64,000 nucleotides of DNA, taken from Novosphingobium colocasiae. Its GTDB lineage: Bacteria > Pseudomonadota > Alphaproteobacteria > Sphingomonadales > Sphingomonadaceae. Below are positions 19,690-29,681 of this stretch, piece after piece. The stretch covers positions 62,001-126,000 of the forward strand of contig NZ_BMZA01000003.1 in the NCBI RefSeq assembly GCF_014652555.1, read 5' to 3'. Within the stretch, counting starts at the first letter, position 1, and every line of letters starts with the position of its first letter. The notes beneath the pieces are model-generated. The model searched no databases, was not told the origin of the DNA, and worked only from the letters and a program-made list of their open reading frames with translations. The position numbers and the translations under genes were made by a program.

Positions 19690-20451
19690 ATGACTGACAT
19701 CAAGCTTCAAGCGCGCAACGTCGACGTATACTACGGCCAGAAGAAGGCGATCGACAACGTGTCGATCGACATCGACAACGGCCTGGTGACGGCATTCATC
19801 GGCCCGTCGGGCTGCGGGAAATCCACCTTCCTGCGCTCGCTCAACCGGATGAACGATACGATCGCCGATGCCCGGGTGACCGGCGAGATCCTGCTCGACG
19901 GGGAGGATATCTACGCCGCCTCGATGGATCCGGTAGCGCTGCGGGCGCGGGTGGGGATGGTGTTCCAGAAGCCGAACCCGTTCCCCAAGTCGATCTACGA
20001 GAACATTGCCTATGGCCCCCGCATCCACGGGCTGGCCCAGGGCAAGGCCGATATGGACGTGATCGTCGAGAAATCGCTGACCCAGGCCGGGCTGTGGAAC
20101 GAGGTGAAGGATCGCCTGAATGATCCCGGTACCGCGCTGTCCGGCGGGCAGCAGCAGCGCCTGTGCATCGCCCGGGCGGTTGCGGTCAGCCCCGAAGTGA
20201 TCCTGATGGACGAGCCATGCTCCGCGCTCGACCCCATCGCCACCGCGCGGATCGAGGAATTGATCGACGACCTGCGCCAGACTTATGCCATTGTCATCGT
20301 CACCCACTCGATGCAGCAGGCCGCGCGCGTTTCGCAGCGTACCGCCTTCTTCCATCTGGGCGTGATGGTGGAATACGGCGAGACGAGCGAGATTTTCACC
20401 AATCCGCGCGAAGCTCGCACCAAGGACTATATCACCGGGCGCTACGGCTGA
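19690..20451 (+). CDS. pstB: Phosphate ABC transporter ATP-binding protein PstB
   Basis: ATPase that drives phosphate import. 253 residues. Seen: Walker A 'GPSGCGKST' near residue 38, '[11 protein letters not shown]' (PstB-specific), Q-loop '[19 protein letters not shown]', signature '[14 protein letters not shown]', Walker B '[13 protein letters not shown]', and H-loop '[15 protein letters not shown]'. All nucleotide-binding motifs are intact. In line with pstA (4-bp gap) and phoU (32-bp gap). Confidence 0.97.
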   Translation: MTDIKLQARNVDVYYGQKKAIDNVSIDIDNGLVTAFIGPSGCGKSTFLRSLNRMNDTIADARVTGEILLDGEDIYAASMDPVALRARVGMVFQKPNPFPKSIYENIAYGPRIHGLAQGKADMDVIVEKSLTQAGLWNEVKDRLNDPGTALSGGQQQRLCIARAVAVSPEVILMDEPCSALDPIATARIEELIDDLRQTYAIVIVTHSMQQAARVSQRTAFFHLGVMVEYGETSEIFTNPREARTKDYITGRYG

Positions 20452-20483
20452 GGCCGGGCCCCGCGTAACAGGGACGTACAGCG

Positions 20484-21182
20484 ATGGTGGATCATACCGT
20501 CAAGGCCTTCGACTCCGAGATCGCGCAGTTGCGCGGGCTTGTCGCCGAAATGGGTGGGCTGGCCGAAGTGGCGATCCGCGACGCGATCGCCGCGCTCGTC
20601 CGCCACGACGAGGAGCTGGCCCGGCAGGTCGTCGCCGCCGATGCCCGGCTCGATGCGCTGGAGGCGGAGGTGGACCGGCTGGCGGTGCGCACGATCGCCC
20701 TGCGCGCGCCGATGGCCGATGACCTGCGCGATGTGATCGCTGCGCTCAAGATTTCAGGCGTGGTCGAACGCATCGGTGATTACGCCAAGAACATCGCCAA
20801 GCGCGTCAACGCGCTGGAAGGGCGCAAGGAGATCGAGCCGGTCACTCTGGTGCCGGCGATGGCCGAGATTGCCGAGGGCATGGTCCGCGATGTGCTGAAC
20901 GCCTATGGCTCGCGAGACGCGGTGCTGGCGGTCGAGGTGATCCGGCGCGATGCCAAGCTCGATCACTTCTACAACACTCTGTTCCGCTCGCTGCTGACGC
21001 ACATGATGGAAAACCCGCAGACCATCACCAGCGCCGCGCAACTGCTGTTCATCGCCCGCAATCTCGAACGGATCGGCGATCATGCGACGAACGTCGCCGA
21101 GATGGTCTACTATGCCGCCACGGGCGAATATTGCTCGGTGCGGGACAGCCTGACGGATGACACGTCCGGAGACTTGGTATGA
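20484..21182 (+). CDS. phoU: Phosphate signalling protein PhoU
   Basis: Peripheral negative regulator linking PstSCAB to PhoR. 232 residues forming two repeated three-helix PhoU domains. Seen: 'DSEIAQLRGLVAEMGGLAE', 'LAVRTIALRAPMADDLRDV' with the metal-binding Asp cluster, 'KISGVVERIGDYAKNIAKR' in repeat 1, and 'LLFIARNLERIGDHATNVAE' in repeat 2, the two E/DxxxD metal motifs of the family. Its stop overlaps the phoB start by 4 bp. With a PhoR that lacks membrane helices, PhoU is the obvious route for the transporter signal. Confidence 0.95.
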   Translation: MVDHTVKAFDSEIAQLRGLVAEMGGLAEVAIRDAIAALVRHDEELARQVVAADARLDALEAEVDRLAVRTIALRAPMADDLRDVIAALKISGVVERIGDYAKNIAKRVNALEGRKEIEPVTLVPAMAEIAEGMVRDVLNAYGSRDAVLAVEVIRRDAKLDHFYNTLFRSLLTHMMENPQTITSAAQLLFIARNLERIGDHATNVAEMVYYAATGEYCSVRDSLTDDTSGDLV

Positions 21183-21865
21183 ACCCATCGGTATTGGTCG
21201 TCGAGGACGACGTCGCGCTGTGCGAGCTGCTCACCTGGAACCTGTCGGCCGAGGGCTATGACGTGCGGTCGACCGGCGACGGCGAGGAGGCGCTGGTGAT
21301 GGTGCGCGAGCAGATGCCCGATGCCATCATCCTGGACTGGATGATCGAGCATGTGCCCGGCATCGAGGTATGCCGCCGGCTGCGCAAGGACAAGGAAACC
21401 GCGCAGGTTCCGATCCTGATGCTAACCGCGCGCGGCGAGGAAGAGGACCGCATTCGCGGCCTCAAGACCGGCGCTGACGACTACGTGACCAAGCCGTTTT
21501 CCCCGCGCGAGCTGCTGGCCCGGATCGAGGCGCTGATGCGCCGGGCCCGGCCCTCGCTGGCGGGCGATGTGCTGGTGTTCGCCGATATCGAACTGGACGC
21601 CACCAGCCACCGCGTGCGCCGCGCCGGTGAGCCGCTGCACCTGGGGCCCACCGAGTTCCGGCTGCTGCGGTATTTCATGGAACGGCCCAACCGCGTGCTG
21701 TCGCGCCAGCAGATCCTCGACGGCGTCTGGGGCCTCGATTCCGAGATCGACGAGCGCACCGTCGATGTCCACATCCGCCGGCTGCGCAAGGCGATCAACC
21801 GCGATGGCGAGCTGGACCCGATCCGCACGGTGCGGGCATCGGGCTATGCGATGGACGTGACCTGA
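21179..21865 (+). CDS. phoB: Phosphate regulon response regulator PhoB
   Basis: OmpR-family activator binding Pho boxes when phosphorylated by PhoR. 228 residues. Receiver domain with acidic pair Asp10/Asp11, phospho-acceptor Asp53 ('ILDWMIEHVPG'), 'MLTARGEEEDRIRGL' and the conserved Lys in 'DDYVTKPFSPREL'. Winged-helix DNA-binding domain from about residue 130 with 'HLGPTEFRLLRYFMERPNRV', 'LDGVWGLDSEIDERTVDVH' and 'RTVRASGYAM'. Last gene of the pst operon, so it is itself under the triple Pho box before pstS. Confidence 0.95.
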   Translation: MNPSVLVVEDDVALCELLTWNLSAEGYDVRSTGDGEEALVMVREQMPDAIILDWMIEHVPGIEVCRRLRKDKETAQVPILMLTARGEEEDRIRGLKTGADDYVTKPFSPRELLARIEALMRRARPSLAGDVLVFADIELDATSHRVRRAGEPLHLGPTEFRLLRYFMERPNRVLSRQQILDGVWGLDSEIDERTVDVHIRRLRKAINRDGELDPIRTVRASGYAMDVT

Positions 21866-21891
21866 CCGGCCATCTGCCGTAAGGGCGAGCG

Positions 21892-22533
21892 ATGCTGCCG
21901 CCGCTCACGCCCGATCTTCCGCTGCACGCACTGGGCGAAGTGCTGCGCGCGCTCAACCTGCTGGGCCTGGCGCTGTTCGCGGTTTCGGGCGCGCTGGTGG
22001 CGGCACGGCAGCGGCTCGATATCGTCGCCGCGTGCTTCTTCGCGATCCTCGCGGCGACCGGCGGGGGCACCCTGCGCGATCTCCTGATCGGAGCCCCGGT
22101 GTTCTGGATGCACGATGCGCTGCCACTGGTGATCTGCCTGATCGTCGCGGCGGTGGTCTGGCCGATGCCGCTGCGCTGGTGGCCGACGGCCGCGCTCGAC
22201 TGGTTCGACGCGGCGGGCCTTGCCGCCTATTCGGTCTACGGCACCGGCAAAGCGCTGGGCTATGGCATCCCCCCGCTGCCCGCCGCCGCGATGGGCGTCG
22301 TCACCGCCTGTGCTGGGGGCGTCCTGCGCGATGTGGTGGCGAACGTGCCCTCGATCCTGCTGCGCAACGAACTCTACATCACCGCCGCGATGCTGGCTGC
22401 CGGGACCTTTGCGGGACTGGTCTCGCTCGGCGTGCCGACGGGCATGGCTTCATGCACCGGCGCGGCAGCCGGCTTCGCCCTGCGCGGCGCGGCGATCCGC
22501 TGGAAGCTGACCTTGCCGTTCCGGCGGGAGTAA
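21892..22533 (+). CDS. TRIC-type (UPF0126/YadS) membrane protein
   Basis: 213 residues, seven predicted transmembrane helices, built from two copies of the family's repeat. Seen: 'LFAVSGALVAAR' and 'ATGGGTLRDLLIG' in repeat 1, and 'YSVYGTGKALGYG', 'TACAGGVLRDVVANVPSILL' in repeat 2. The paired G-G-x-x-R-D motifs are the hallmark of prokaryotic trimeric intracellular cation (TRIC) channel relatives; some bacterial members have been proposed to move glycine. Starts 26 bp after phoB and may be read through from the pst operon, but no Pho-related role is implied. Confidence 0.85.
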   Translation: MLPPLTPDLPLHALGEVLRALNLLGLALFAVSGALVAARQRLDIVAACFFAILAATGGGTLRDLLIGAPVFWMHDALPLVICLIVAAVVWPMPLRWWPTAALDWFDAAGLAAYSVYGTGKALGYGIPPLPAAAMGVVTACAGGVLRDVVANVPSILLRNELYITAAMLAAGTFAGLVSLGVPTGMASCTGAAAGFALRGAAIRWKLTLPFRRE

Positions 22534-22580
22534 GCCTCAGGTGACAGGGCAATCGCATATGAGATTGCCTATCCGTATTC

Positions 22581-22710
22581 GTCACCCTGAACTCAGAAGG
22601 GTCCATCGTGCCGCCGGCCGGGACGGCCAAAGGCGCTGGACGCCGGGAACAGGCCCTATTCGACGGTGGGGTAAACCGCACAATGGATGCTGAAACAAGT
22701 TCAGCATGAC
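22581..22710. repeat. Palindromic intergenic repeat between convergent genes
   Basis: Imperfect inverted repeat: left arm 22581-22611 and right arm 22679-22710, both containing GTCA...CTGAACT...TCCAT(C/T)GTGC on the same reading when the right arm is complemented, separated by about 67 bp. It sits between the ends of the convergent TRIC-like and pgm genes. The form (arms carrying tga/gaactt words, about 130 bp) resembles dispersed repeats found between genes in sphingomonads, and it may also end transcription from both sides. Confidence 0.55.
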
Positions 22711-22748
22711 GAAGCTGCGGTAAACTCGCCGTTTGCGATTGCCCTGGC

Positions 22749-24440
<1,692 letters not shown>

Positions 24441-26501
24441 CTAACGCGCCTTGCCCGCCAGCAGCGCCGGCGTCAGCACTTGCGGCAGGACCTGCGCGCG
24501 GCCGTCGCGGCCGTACCAGACGTAGAGCGGCACCCCGGCGGCACCGTGCGCGGTCAGGTAGCGGGTGATCGCGGGGTCGCGCCGGGTCCAGTCACCCCGC
24601 AGCACGACCACGCCCGCCCGCTCGAACGCCGCTTTCGTTTCCGCCCGCTCGATCGCCACTTCCTCGTTCACCTTGCAGGACAGGCACCAGTCGGCGGTCA
24701 TCCACACGAATACCGGTTTGTGTTCTGCCAGTGCCGCGTCGAGCCGGGCTTCGCTGAACGGGCGGGGATCGAGGATCGAGGAGACCGGCGCGGCAGAAGC
24801 GCTGGGCTGGGGCAGCAGGGCGATGCAGGCGACCGCGTCGAACAGCGCCAGCAGCGCCGCCGGGCGGGCGCTGCCGCCCCGGCGCTGCGCCTTGCCGGCG
24901 GCGATCAGCGCGAGAACCAGCAGCAGCGCGAACAGTAATGCGGCGGCGAGGAACGGCGCGCCGCCGACCTTCCAGGTCAGCCATGCCAGCGCCAGCGCGG
25001 TGAGGCCGAGCGGCACCGCCAGCACCTGGCGCAGCCGGTTCATCCACGCGCCGGGGCGGGGCAGGCGAGTGCGCAGCGCCGGTATGAAGGCCAGCGCCAG
25101 GAACGGCAGGGCGATACCGAGGCCAAGCGCGGCGAACAGCGCCAGCGCCTGCGGCACCGGCAGCAGCAGTGCCGCGCCCATTGCGCTCGCCATGAACGGG
25201 CCGGTGCAGGGGGTGGCGACGAAGGCGGCTAGCAGGCCGGTGGCAAAGGCCCCTTGCGTGTAGCTGCGCGGGCTGCTGCCCGCTGCCAGACCGGGCACGG
25301 CGAACTCGAACAGGCCCAGCAGATTGGCGGTGATGGCGCAGGCCAGCAGCAACAGCAGCACGACGACGCGCGGTTCCTGAAGCTGGAATGCCCAGCCCAC
25401 CTGCACCCCGCCCGCCCGCAGCGCCAACAGCCCGCCGCCCAGCGCGAGGCAGGCGACGATGACCCCGGCAGCATAAGCGAGCCCTTCGATCCGGGCATGC
25501 GCCTCGCTCTCCCCGGCGCGGGCGAGGCTCAGCGCCTTGAGGCTCAGCACCGGAAACACGCAAGGCATCACGTTGAGCAGCAGCCCGCCCGCCAGCGCGG
25601 CCAGCAGCAGCACCGGAAGTCCGGGCAACTGCGGCGCATTGCCGATCCCTGCCAGCGGCTCGCCGCCCGTCGGAATCGTGCCGGGGCGAGCGGTGAAGGA
25701 AACGCCGTTGCCGGCTTCATCCAGCTTGAGCACCGCAGACACGCCGGGTGCGCTGCGCGGGTCGAACTTTGCGCGCGGGATCGTCACCAGCAGCCAGTCC
25801 CCCTTGCGGGCGAAAGTCTGCGGGGCGGCGTAATCGACGATTTTGTCCTCGACGAGGAAGACGTGCGGCCGGATCAGATCGACCGAAGCGGGCAGCGGGA
25901 TCGCCAGCCGCAGGCCGCGCGGCGAAAGTGCCATGTGCGCGGGCGTATCGAGCGGGGCGGGCAGGCGCTGCTCCCAGCGGGCGAAGGTGTCCGGCAGCGG
26001 CGCGGCGGCCTTTGCCACCACCACCTCGGTGGCAAGGTCGGCCTGTTCGGGCACGCAGATCTGGTCGGTGCAGGCCAGCCACTCAGCATGGACACGCAGC
26101 GGCAGGCGGTCGCCGGGGGCAGCACCGGCGGACAGCGTCAGCGGCACCAGCACCGAGTATTCGCTTTCGTAGACGTGGTTCATCAGCCCCTGCACCACCA
26201 GCGTCTGCGGCACCGGATAGCGGGGCGCGCCGGCCTGCGCGCCGGGGGGCAGCGTCCAGTCGAGCTGCATGCCAAGACCGGCATCACCGGGGTTGATCCA
26301 GTAACCGTGCCAGCTTTTCGCCGGGGTCATCCGGATGGCGATCATCGTCGTCGCCCCCGGCACCACGGTGGGCGGAACGACCAGTTGGCTGGCGATGTGG
26401 TTGGCACCTTGCGCGGCGGCTGGCGCGGCCAGCATGACGGCGAGCGCGGCCAGCAATTGACACAGCACTGACACGAAGAACCGATAGCGCGCGCTGCTCA
26501 T
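24441..26501 (-). CDS. DsbD/ScsB-like thiol:disulfide interchange protein
   Basis: Carries reducing power from cytoplasmic thioredoxin to periplasmic thiols. 686 residues from ATG 26501; frames starting upstream at 26696 add Arg-rich sequence before the signal peptide. Order: signal peptide, periplasmic DsbD/DsbC-like N-domain with 'AEWLACTDQICVPEQ' (redox Cys pair), a membrane domain of about eight helices with the conserved Cys in 'LLNVMPCVFPVLSLKALS' and 'FVATPCTGPFMASAMG', and a C-terminal thioredoxin fold with 'DWCLSCKVNEE' (CxxC). The large N-domain and 'WHGYWINPGDAGL' resemble ScsB more than enteric DsbD, so partners may include copper-stress or cytochrome thiols. Confidence 0.87.
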   Translation of the reverse strand: MSSARYRFFVSVLCQLLAALAVMLAAPAAAQGANHIASQLVVPPTVVPGATTMIAIRMTPAKSWHGYWINPGDAGLGMQLDWTLPPGAQAGAPRYPVPQTLVVQGLMNHVYESEYSVLVPLTLSAGAAPGDRLPLRVHAEWLACTDQICVPEQADLATEVVVAKAAAPLPDTFARWEQRLPAPLDTPAHMALSPRGLRLAIPLPASVDLIRPHVFLVEDKIVDYAAPQTFARKGDWLLVTIPRAKFDPRSAPGVSAVLKLDEAGNGVSFTARPGTIPTGGEPLAGIGNAPQLPGLPVLLLAALAGGLLLNVMPCVFPVLSLKALSLARAGESEAHARIEGLAYAAGVIVACLALGGGLLALRAGGVQVGWAFQLQEPRVVVLLLLLACAITANLLGLFEFAVPGLAAGSSPRSYTQGAFATGLLAAFVATPCTGPFMASAMGAALLLPVPQALALFAALGLGIALPFLALAFIPALRTRLPRPGAWMNRLRQVLAVPLGLTALALAWLTWKVGGAPFLAAALLFALLLVLALIAAGKAQRRGGSARPAALLALFDAVACIALLPQPSASAAPVSSILDPRPFSEARLDAALAEHKPVFVWMTADWCLSCKVNEEVAIERAETKAAFERAGVVVLRGDWTRRDPAITRYLTAHGAAGVPLYVWYGRDGRAQVLPQVLTPALLAGKAR

Positions 26502-26617
26502 GCCACTGTCCCTGAGACTTCCGGTACGGACCGCGTGCTTGGCCCTTGCAAAGAGGCGGCGGCGCGTCGAAATCTGCCTCTGCCCGCGATGGCCGCGCTT
26601 TACAAGGAACCTGCCCC

Positions 26618-28285
26618 ATGCGCCTCCCCTTTGCCGCCATCGCCGCTTCGTGCCTGCTGGCCATAACGGCGATCCCGGCGACGGCCGATGCGCCAACGAC
26701 AGCGGATGCCGTGCCGCCCCCGGTGGGTGAAGGCGCGCCCCGGCTGATCGTGGCCATTTCGGTCGATCAGTTTTCGGCCGATCTGTTCGCGCAGTACCGC
26801 CAGCACTACGAGCACGGACTGGCGCGGCTGATGGGCGGCGCGGTGTTCCCCTCGGGCTATCAGTCGCACGCGGCGACCGAGACCTGCCCCGGCCACTCCA
26901 CTTTGCTGACCGGTGTTCACCCGGCGCGCAGCGGCATCATCGCTAACGACTGGTTTGATCCGGCGCTGGGCAGAACGGTCTACTGCGCAGAGGATGAGGG
27001 CAATCCCAAAAGCACGGCGGAAGATCCGGTGGTGTCATCCGGTCACCTGCTGGTGCCGACGCTGGGCGACCTGCTCAAGCGCCGCGATCCCGCGTCGCTC
27101 AACGTCGCGGTATCAGCCAAGGATCGCGCGGTGGTGATGATGAGCGGGCACAGCGCCGATGCCGCGTACTGGTTCAAGGGGCAGGGCTTTGCGACGTTCG
27201 ACGACCGCGCGCTGTCGCCGGCGGCACGGGCCGAGAATGCGCAACTGGCCGAGGCGGTGAATGCCGGCGCGCCGGACCTGGCCGTTCCCGGCTGGTGCGC
27301 CGCCTATGATCGTGGGCTGGCGCTGGGCGATTTCACGGTGGGTACCTTCCGCTTCCCGCTAAAGCCCGGCGATTTCAAGGCGTTCGCCGTCAGCCCGCGC
27401 ATCGACGAGGCCACGACCGACCTTGCCGTGCGCCTGCTGGACGAGTTGCCGCTGGGCCGGGACAGCGTGCCCGATGTGCTGTCTGTCAGCTATTCGGCGA
27501 CGGACAAGGTCGGACATGCTTTCGGCACCGAGGGCCTGGAAATGTGCATCCAGCAAGCCGTGCTCGATCACGCGATCGGCAGGTTGCTGGAGGCGCTCGA
27601 CGCGCGCGGGATCGATTATGTGGTGGTGCTGAGCGCGGACCACGGCGGGGCTGATGCGCCGGAGCGGATGCGGTTGCAGGGGGTACCGGACGCGGCGCGG
27701 CTGGACCCGGCGCTGACCGACAAGGCGCTGTCCCAGGCGGTGTCCGGCGTGACCGGGGTGACGGTCCCGACCGGCCGCCTGCTTTATGGCGCGGGTGGGT
27801 CCGGCGATATCTGGCTGAACGGCGCGATCAAGGGTGCGGCGCGCGCGAAGGTGATCGCCGAACTGGTGCGGCAGTTGAAAGCCAATCCGCAGATATCGGG
27901 CGTCTACACCGCCGAGGAGCTGTCACGGATCAGGGTACCGTCCGGCAACCCGCAGGACTGGACCGAGATCGAGCGTGTGGCGGCTTCGTATAACCCGGCG
28001 CATTCAGGCGCGGTGCTGATGATGACCCGGCGTGCGGTGGTTCCCGGCACCGCGCCGCGGCTCGGCTATGTCGCCACCCACGGCAGTCCGTGGGACTATG
28101 ACCGGCGCGTGCCGATCCTGTTCTGGCGCATGGGCATGACGCCGATGGAGCAGGCGCAGCCGGTGGAAACGGTGGACATCGCGCCTACACTGGCGGCGCT
28201 GGTCGGGCTGGAGGTTCCGGCGGGGACGTTTGACGGGCGCTGTCTCGACATCGCCGCCGGGGAGGCCGATAGCTGCGGGCGATGA
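26618..28285 (+). CDS. phoK: PhoK-like periplasmic alkaline phosphatase
   Basis: Zinc-dependent phosphomonoesterase of the PafA/PhoK group in the nucleotide pyrophosphatase/phosphodiesterase superfamily. 555 residues from ATG 26618 (AAGGAA ribosome site), with a Sec signal to about residue 24. Seen: metal Asp50 'AISVDQF', nucleophile Thr89 in 'AATETCPGHST', Asn110 in 'IIANDWF', Lys/Arg pair 'SAKDRAVVM', 'SYSATDKVGHAFG' (metal Asp and His), 'LSADHGGADAPE', and late His 'THGSPWDYDRR'. These match, as I recall them, the active-site positions of Sphingomonas PhoK. No clear Pho box in the 116 bp upstream. Its stop overlaps the next gene by 4 bp. Confidence 0.88.
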   Translation: MRLPFAAIAASCLLAITAIPATADAPTTADAVPPPVGEGAPRLIVAISVDQFSADLFAQYRQHYEHGLARLMGGAVFPSGYQSHAATETCPGHSTLLTGVHPARSGIIANDWFDPALGRTVYCAEDEGNPKSTAEDPVVSSGHLLVPTLGDLLKRRDPASLNVAVSAKDRAVVMMSGHSADAAYWFKGQGFATFDDRALSPAARAENAQLAEAVNAGAPDLAVPGWCAAYDRGLALGDFTVGTFRFPLKPGDFKAFAVSPRIDEATTDLAVRLLDELPLGRDSVPDVLSVSYSATDKVGHAFGTEGLEMCIQQAVLDHAIGRLLEALDARGIDYVVVLSADHGGADAPERMRLQGVPDAARLDPALTDKALSQAVSGVTGVTVPTGRLLYGAGGSGDIWLNGAIKGAARAKVIAELVRQLKANPQISGVYTAEELSRIRVPSGNPQDWTEIERVAASYNPAHSGAVLMMTRRAVVPGTAPRLGYVATHGSPWDYDRRVPILFWRMGMTPMEQAQPVETVDIAPTLAALVGLEVPAGTFDGRCLDIAAGEADSCGR

Positions 28286-29529
28286 CCGAATCGCAAGCGA
28301 CGCAAGCACTGACGGCGGCACCTGAACGCCGCGACCTGATCATCCTGGGCGGCGGGCTCGTCGGCATGACGCTGGCGCTGGCGGCCGCGCGCGCCGGGCT
28401 GACCAGCTTTGTGATCGACCGGGCCGATCCTGCCGATCTGGTGGCCGAAGGCGCGGACGGGCGGGCTTCGGCGATCTCGACCGCAAGCTGGAACCTGTTC
28501 GCCAACATCGGCCTGGGCCCCCGGCTGGACGCCCTGGGCTGCCCGATCGATTCAATCGCGGTGACCGACGGGATGAAGCCGGGCCGCATCGATTTCACGC
28601 CCAAACCGGATGAAGGTTCGCTGGGCCGGATGTTCTTCAACCGAGATCTGCGCATGGCCCTGTTCGATGCCGCGCGCGTGGAACCGGCGATCGCCTGGAA
28701 AGTGCGCACCGAAGCGGTGCGGCGCGATCGCGGGCCGCACGGCGTGGAGGTGGAACTGGCCGATGGCACCGCCTTGCGCGCATCGTTGCTGGTCGCCGCC
28801 GAAGGCCGCCAGTCCCCCACGCGCGATGAAGCCGGGTTCGCTATGGCCAAGTGGGAATACCACCACCGCGCGATGGTGACGGCGCTGTTCCACGACAAGC
28901 CGCACGACAATACCGCCTGGGAAATCTTCTATCCGGCCGGGCCGTTCGCGTTGCTGCCGCTGCTGGATGATGCAGAGGGCCGGCATCGCAGCGCGCTGGT
29001 CTGGACGGTGGCCGAAAAGGATGCCGCAGGGGTCATGGCGATGCCTGATGCGATGTTCGTACACGAAGTCGCGCAGCGCATGCACGGGGTGCTGGGCACG
29101 ATCGCGCTGGCTGCCCCGCGCATGAGCTTTCCCTTGCGCTTCCACCATGCCGGCAAGGTGGTGGACGAGCGGCTGGCGGTCATCGGCGATGCCGCGCACG
29201 GCATGCACCCGATCGCCGGGCAGGGCCTGAACCTGGGCCTGCGCGATGTCGGCGCGCTGGTTGAAGTGCTGACCGAAGGCATGCGGCTGGGCCTTGAACC
29301 GGGCGATGCCCAGTTGCTGGCCCGCTACGAGAAGTGGCGCAGCCTCGACAGTTTCATGGTGATGTCGGTGACCGATGGCCTCACCCGCCTGTTCGGCGTG
29401 CCCGGCCGCCTGCCCAGCGCCGCCCGTCGCCTCGGCATGGGCGCGGTGCAGCGCCTCCCGGTGCTCAAGCGCTTCTTCATGGATGAGGCACGGGGAATGT
29501 CGGGCAAGCTGCCGGAACTGTTGCAGTAG
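28282..29529 (+). CDS. UbiH/UbiF/VisC-family FAD-dependent monooxygenase
   Basis: Flavoprotein hydroxylase, most likely for a ubiquinone-biosynthesis ring position (415 residues, usual length). Seen: FAD fingerprint 'LIILGGGLVGMTLALAAARAG', 'GRASAISTASWNLFANIGL' (UbiH-like), 'LLVAAEGRQSPTRDEAG' (DG/EG motif), and the third FAD motif 'VIGDAAHGMHPIAGQGLNLG'. Which carbon it hydroxylates cannot be told. It overlaps the PhoK-like gene by 4 bp, an unusual pairing. Ends 62 bp before a perfect stem-loop shared with the convergent GT39 gene. Confidence 0.88.
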   Translation: MTESQATQALTAAPERRDLIILGGGLVGMTLALAAARAGLTSFVIDRADPADLVAEGADGRASAISTASWNLFANIGLGPRLDALGCPIDSIAVTDGMKPGRIDFTPKPDEGSLGRMFFNRDLRMALFDAARVEPAIAWKVRTEAVRRDRGPHGVEVELADGTALRASLLVAAEGRQSPTRDEAGFAMAKWEYHHRAMVTALFHDKPHDNTAWEIFYPAGPFALLPLLDDAEGRHRSALVWTVAEKDAAGVMAMPDAMFVHEVAQRMHGVLGTIALAAPRMSFPLRFHHAGKVVDERLAVIGDAAHGMHPIAGQGLNLGLRDVGALVEVLTEGMRLGLEPGDAQLLARYEKWRSLDSFMVMSVTDGLTRLFGVPGRLPSAARRLGMGAVQRLPVLKRFFMDEARGMSGKLPELLQ

Positions 29530-29590
29530 GATCGCGCCGGGGCGGGGCGCTGTCTGCCTATGAGCCAGCGCGTAGGATCTGAATTATTCT

Positions 29591-29664
29591 CCGTTCGTGT
29601 CGAGCGAAGTCGAGACATGCTGGCGCTGTGCGTGCCGTATCTCGACTTCGCTCGACACGAACGG
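29591..29664. repeat. Perfect 25-bp inverted repeat between convergent genes
   Basis: Arms 29591-29615 and 29640-29664 are perfectly complementary (each includes GTCGAGCGAAGTCGAGA), with a 24-bp loop. It lies between the ends of the monooxygenase gene and the GT39 gene. Likely role: bidirectional transcription end or a dispersed palindromic element; the GTCGAGCGAAGTCGAGA word is typical of repeat families in sphingomonad genomes. Confidence 0.75.
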
Positions 29665-29681
29665 GAGGGCACGGGCAGTGC

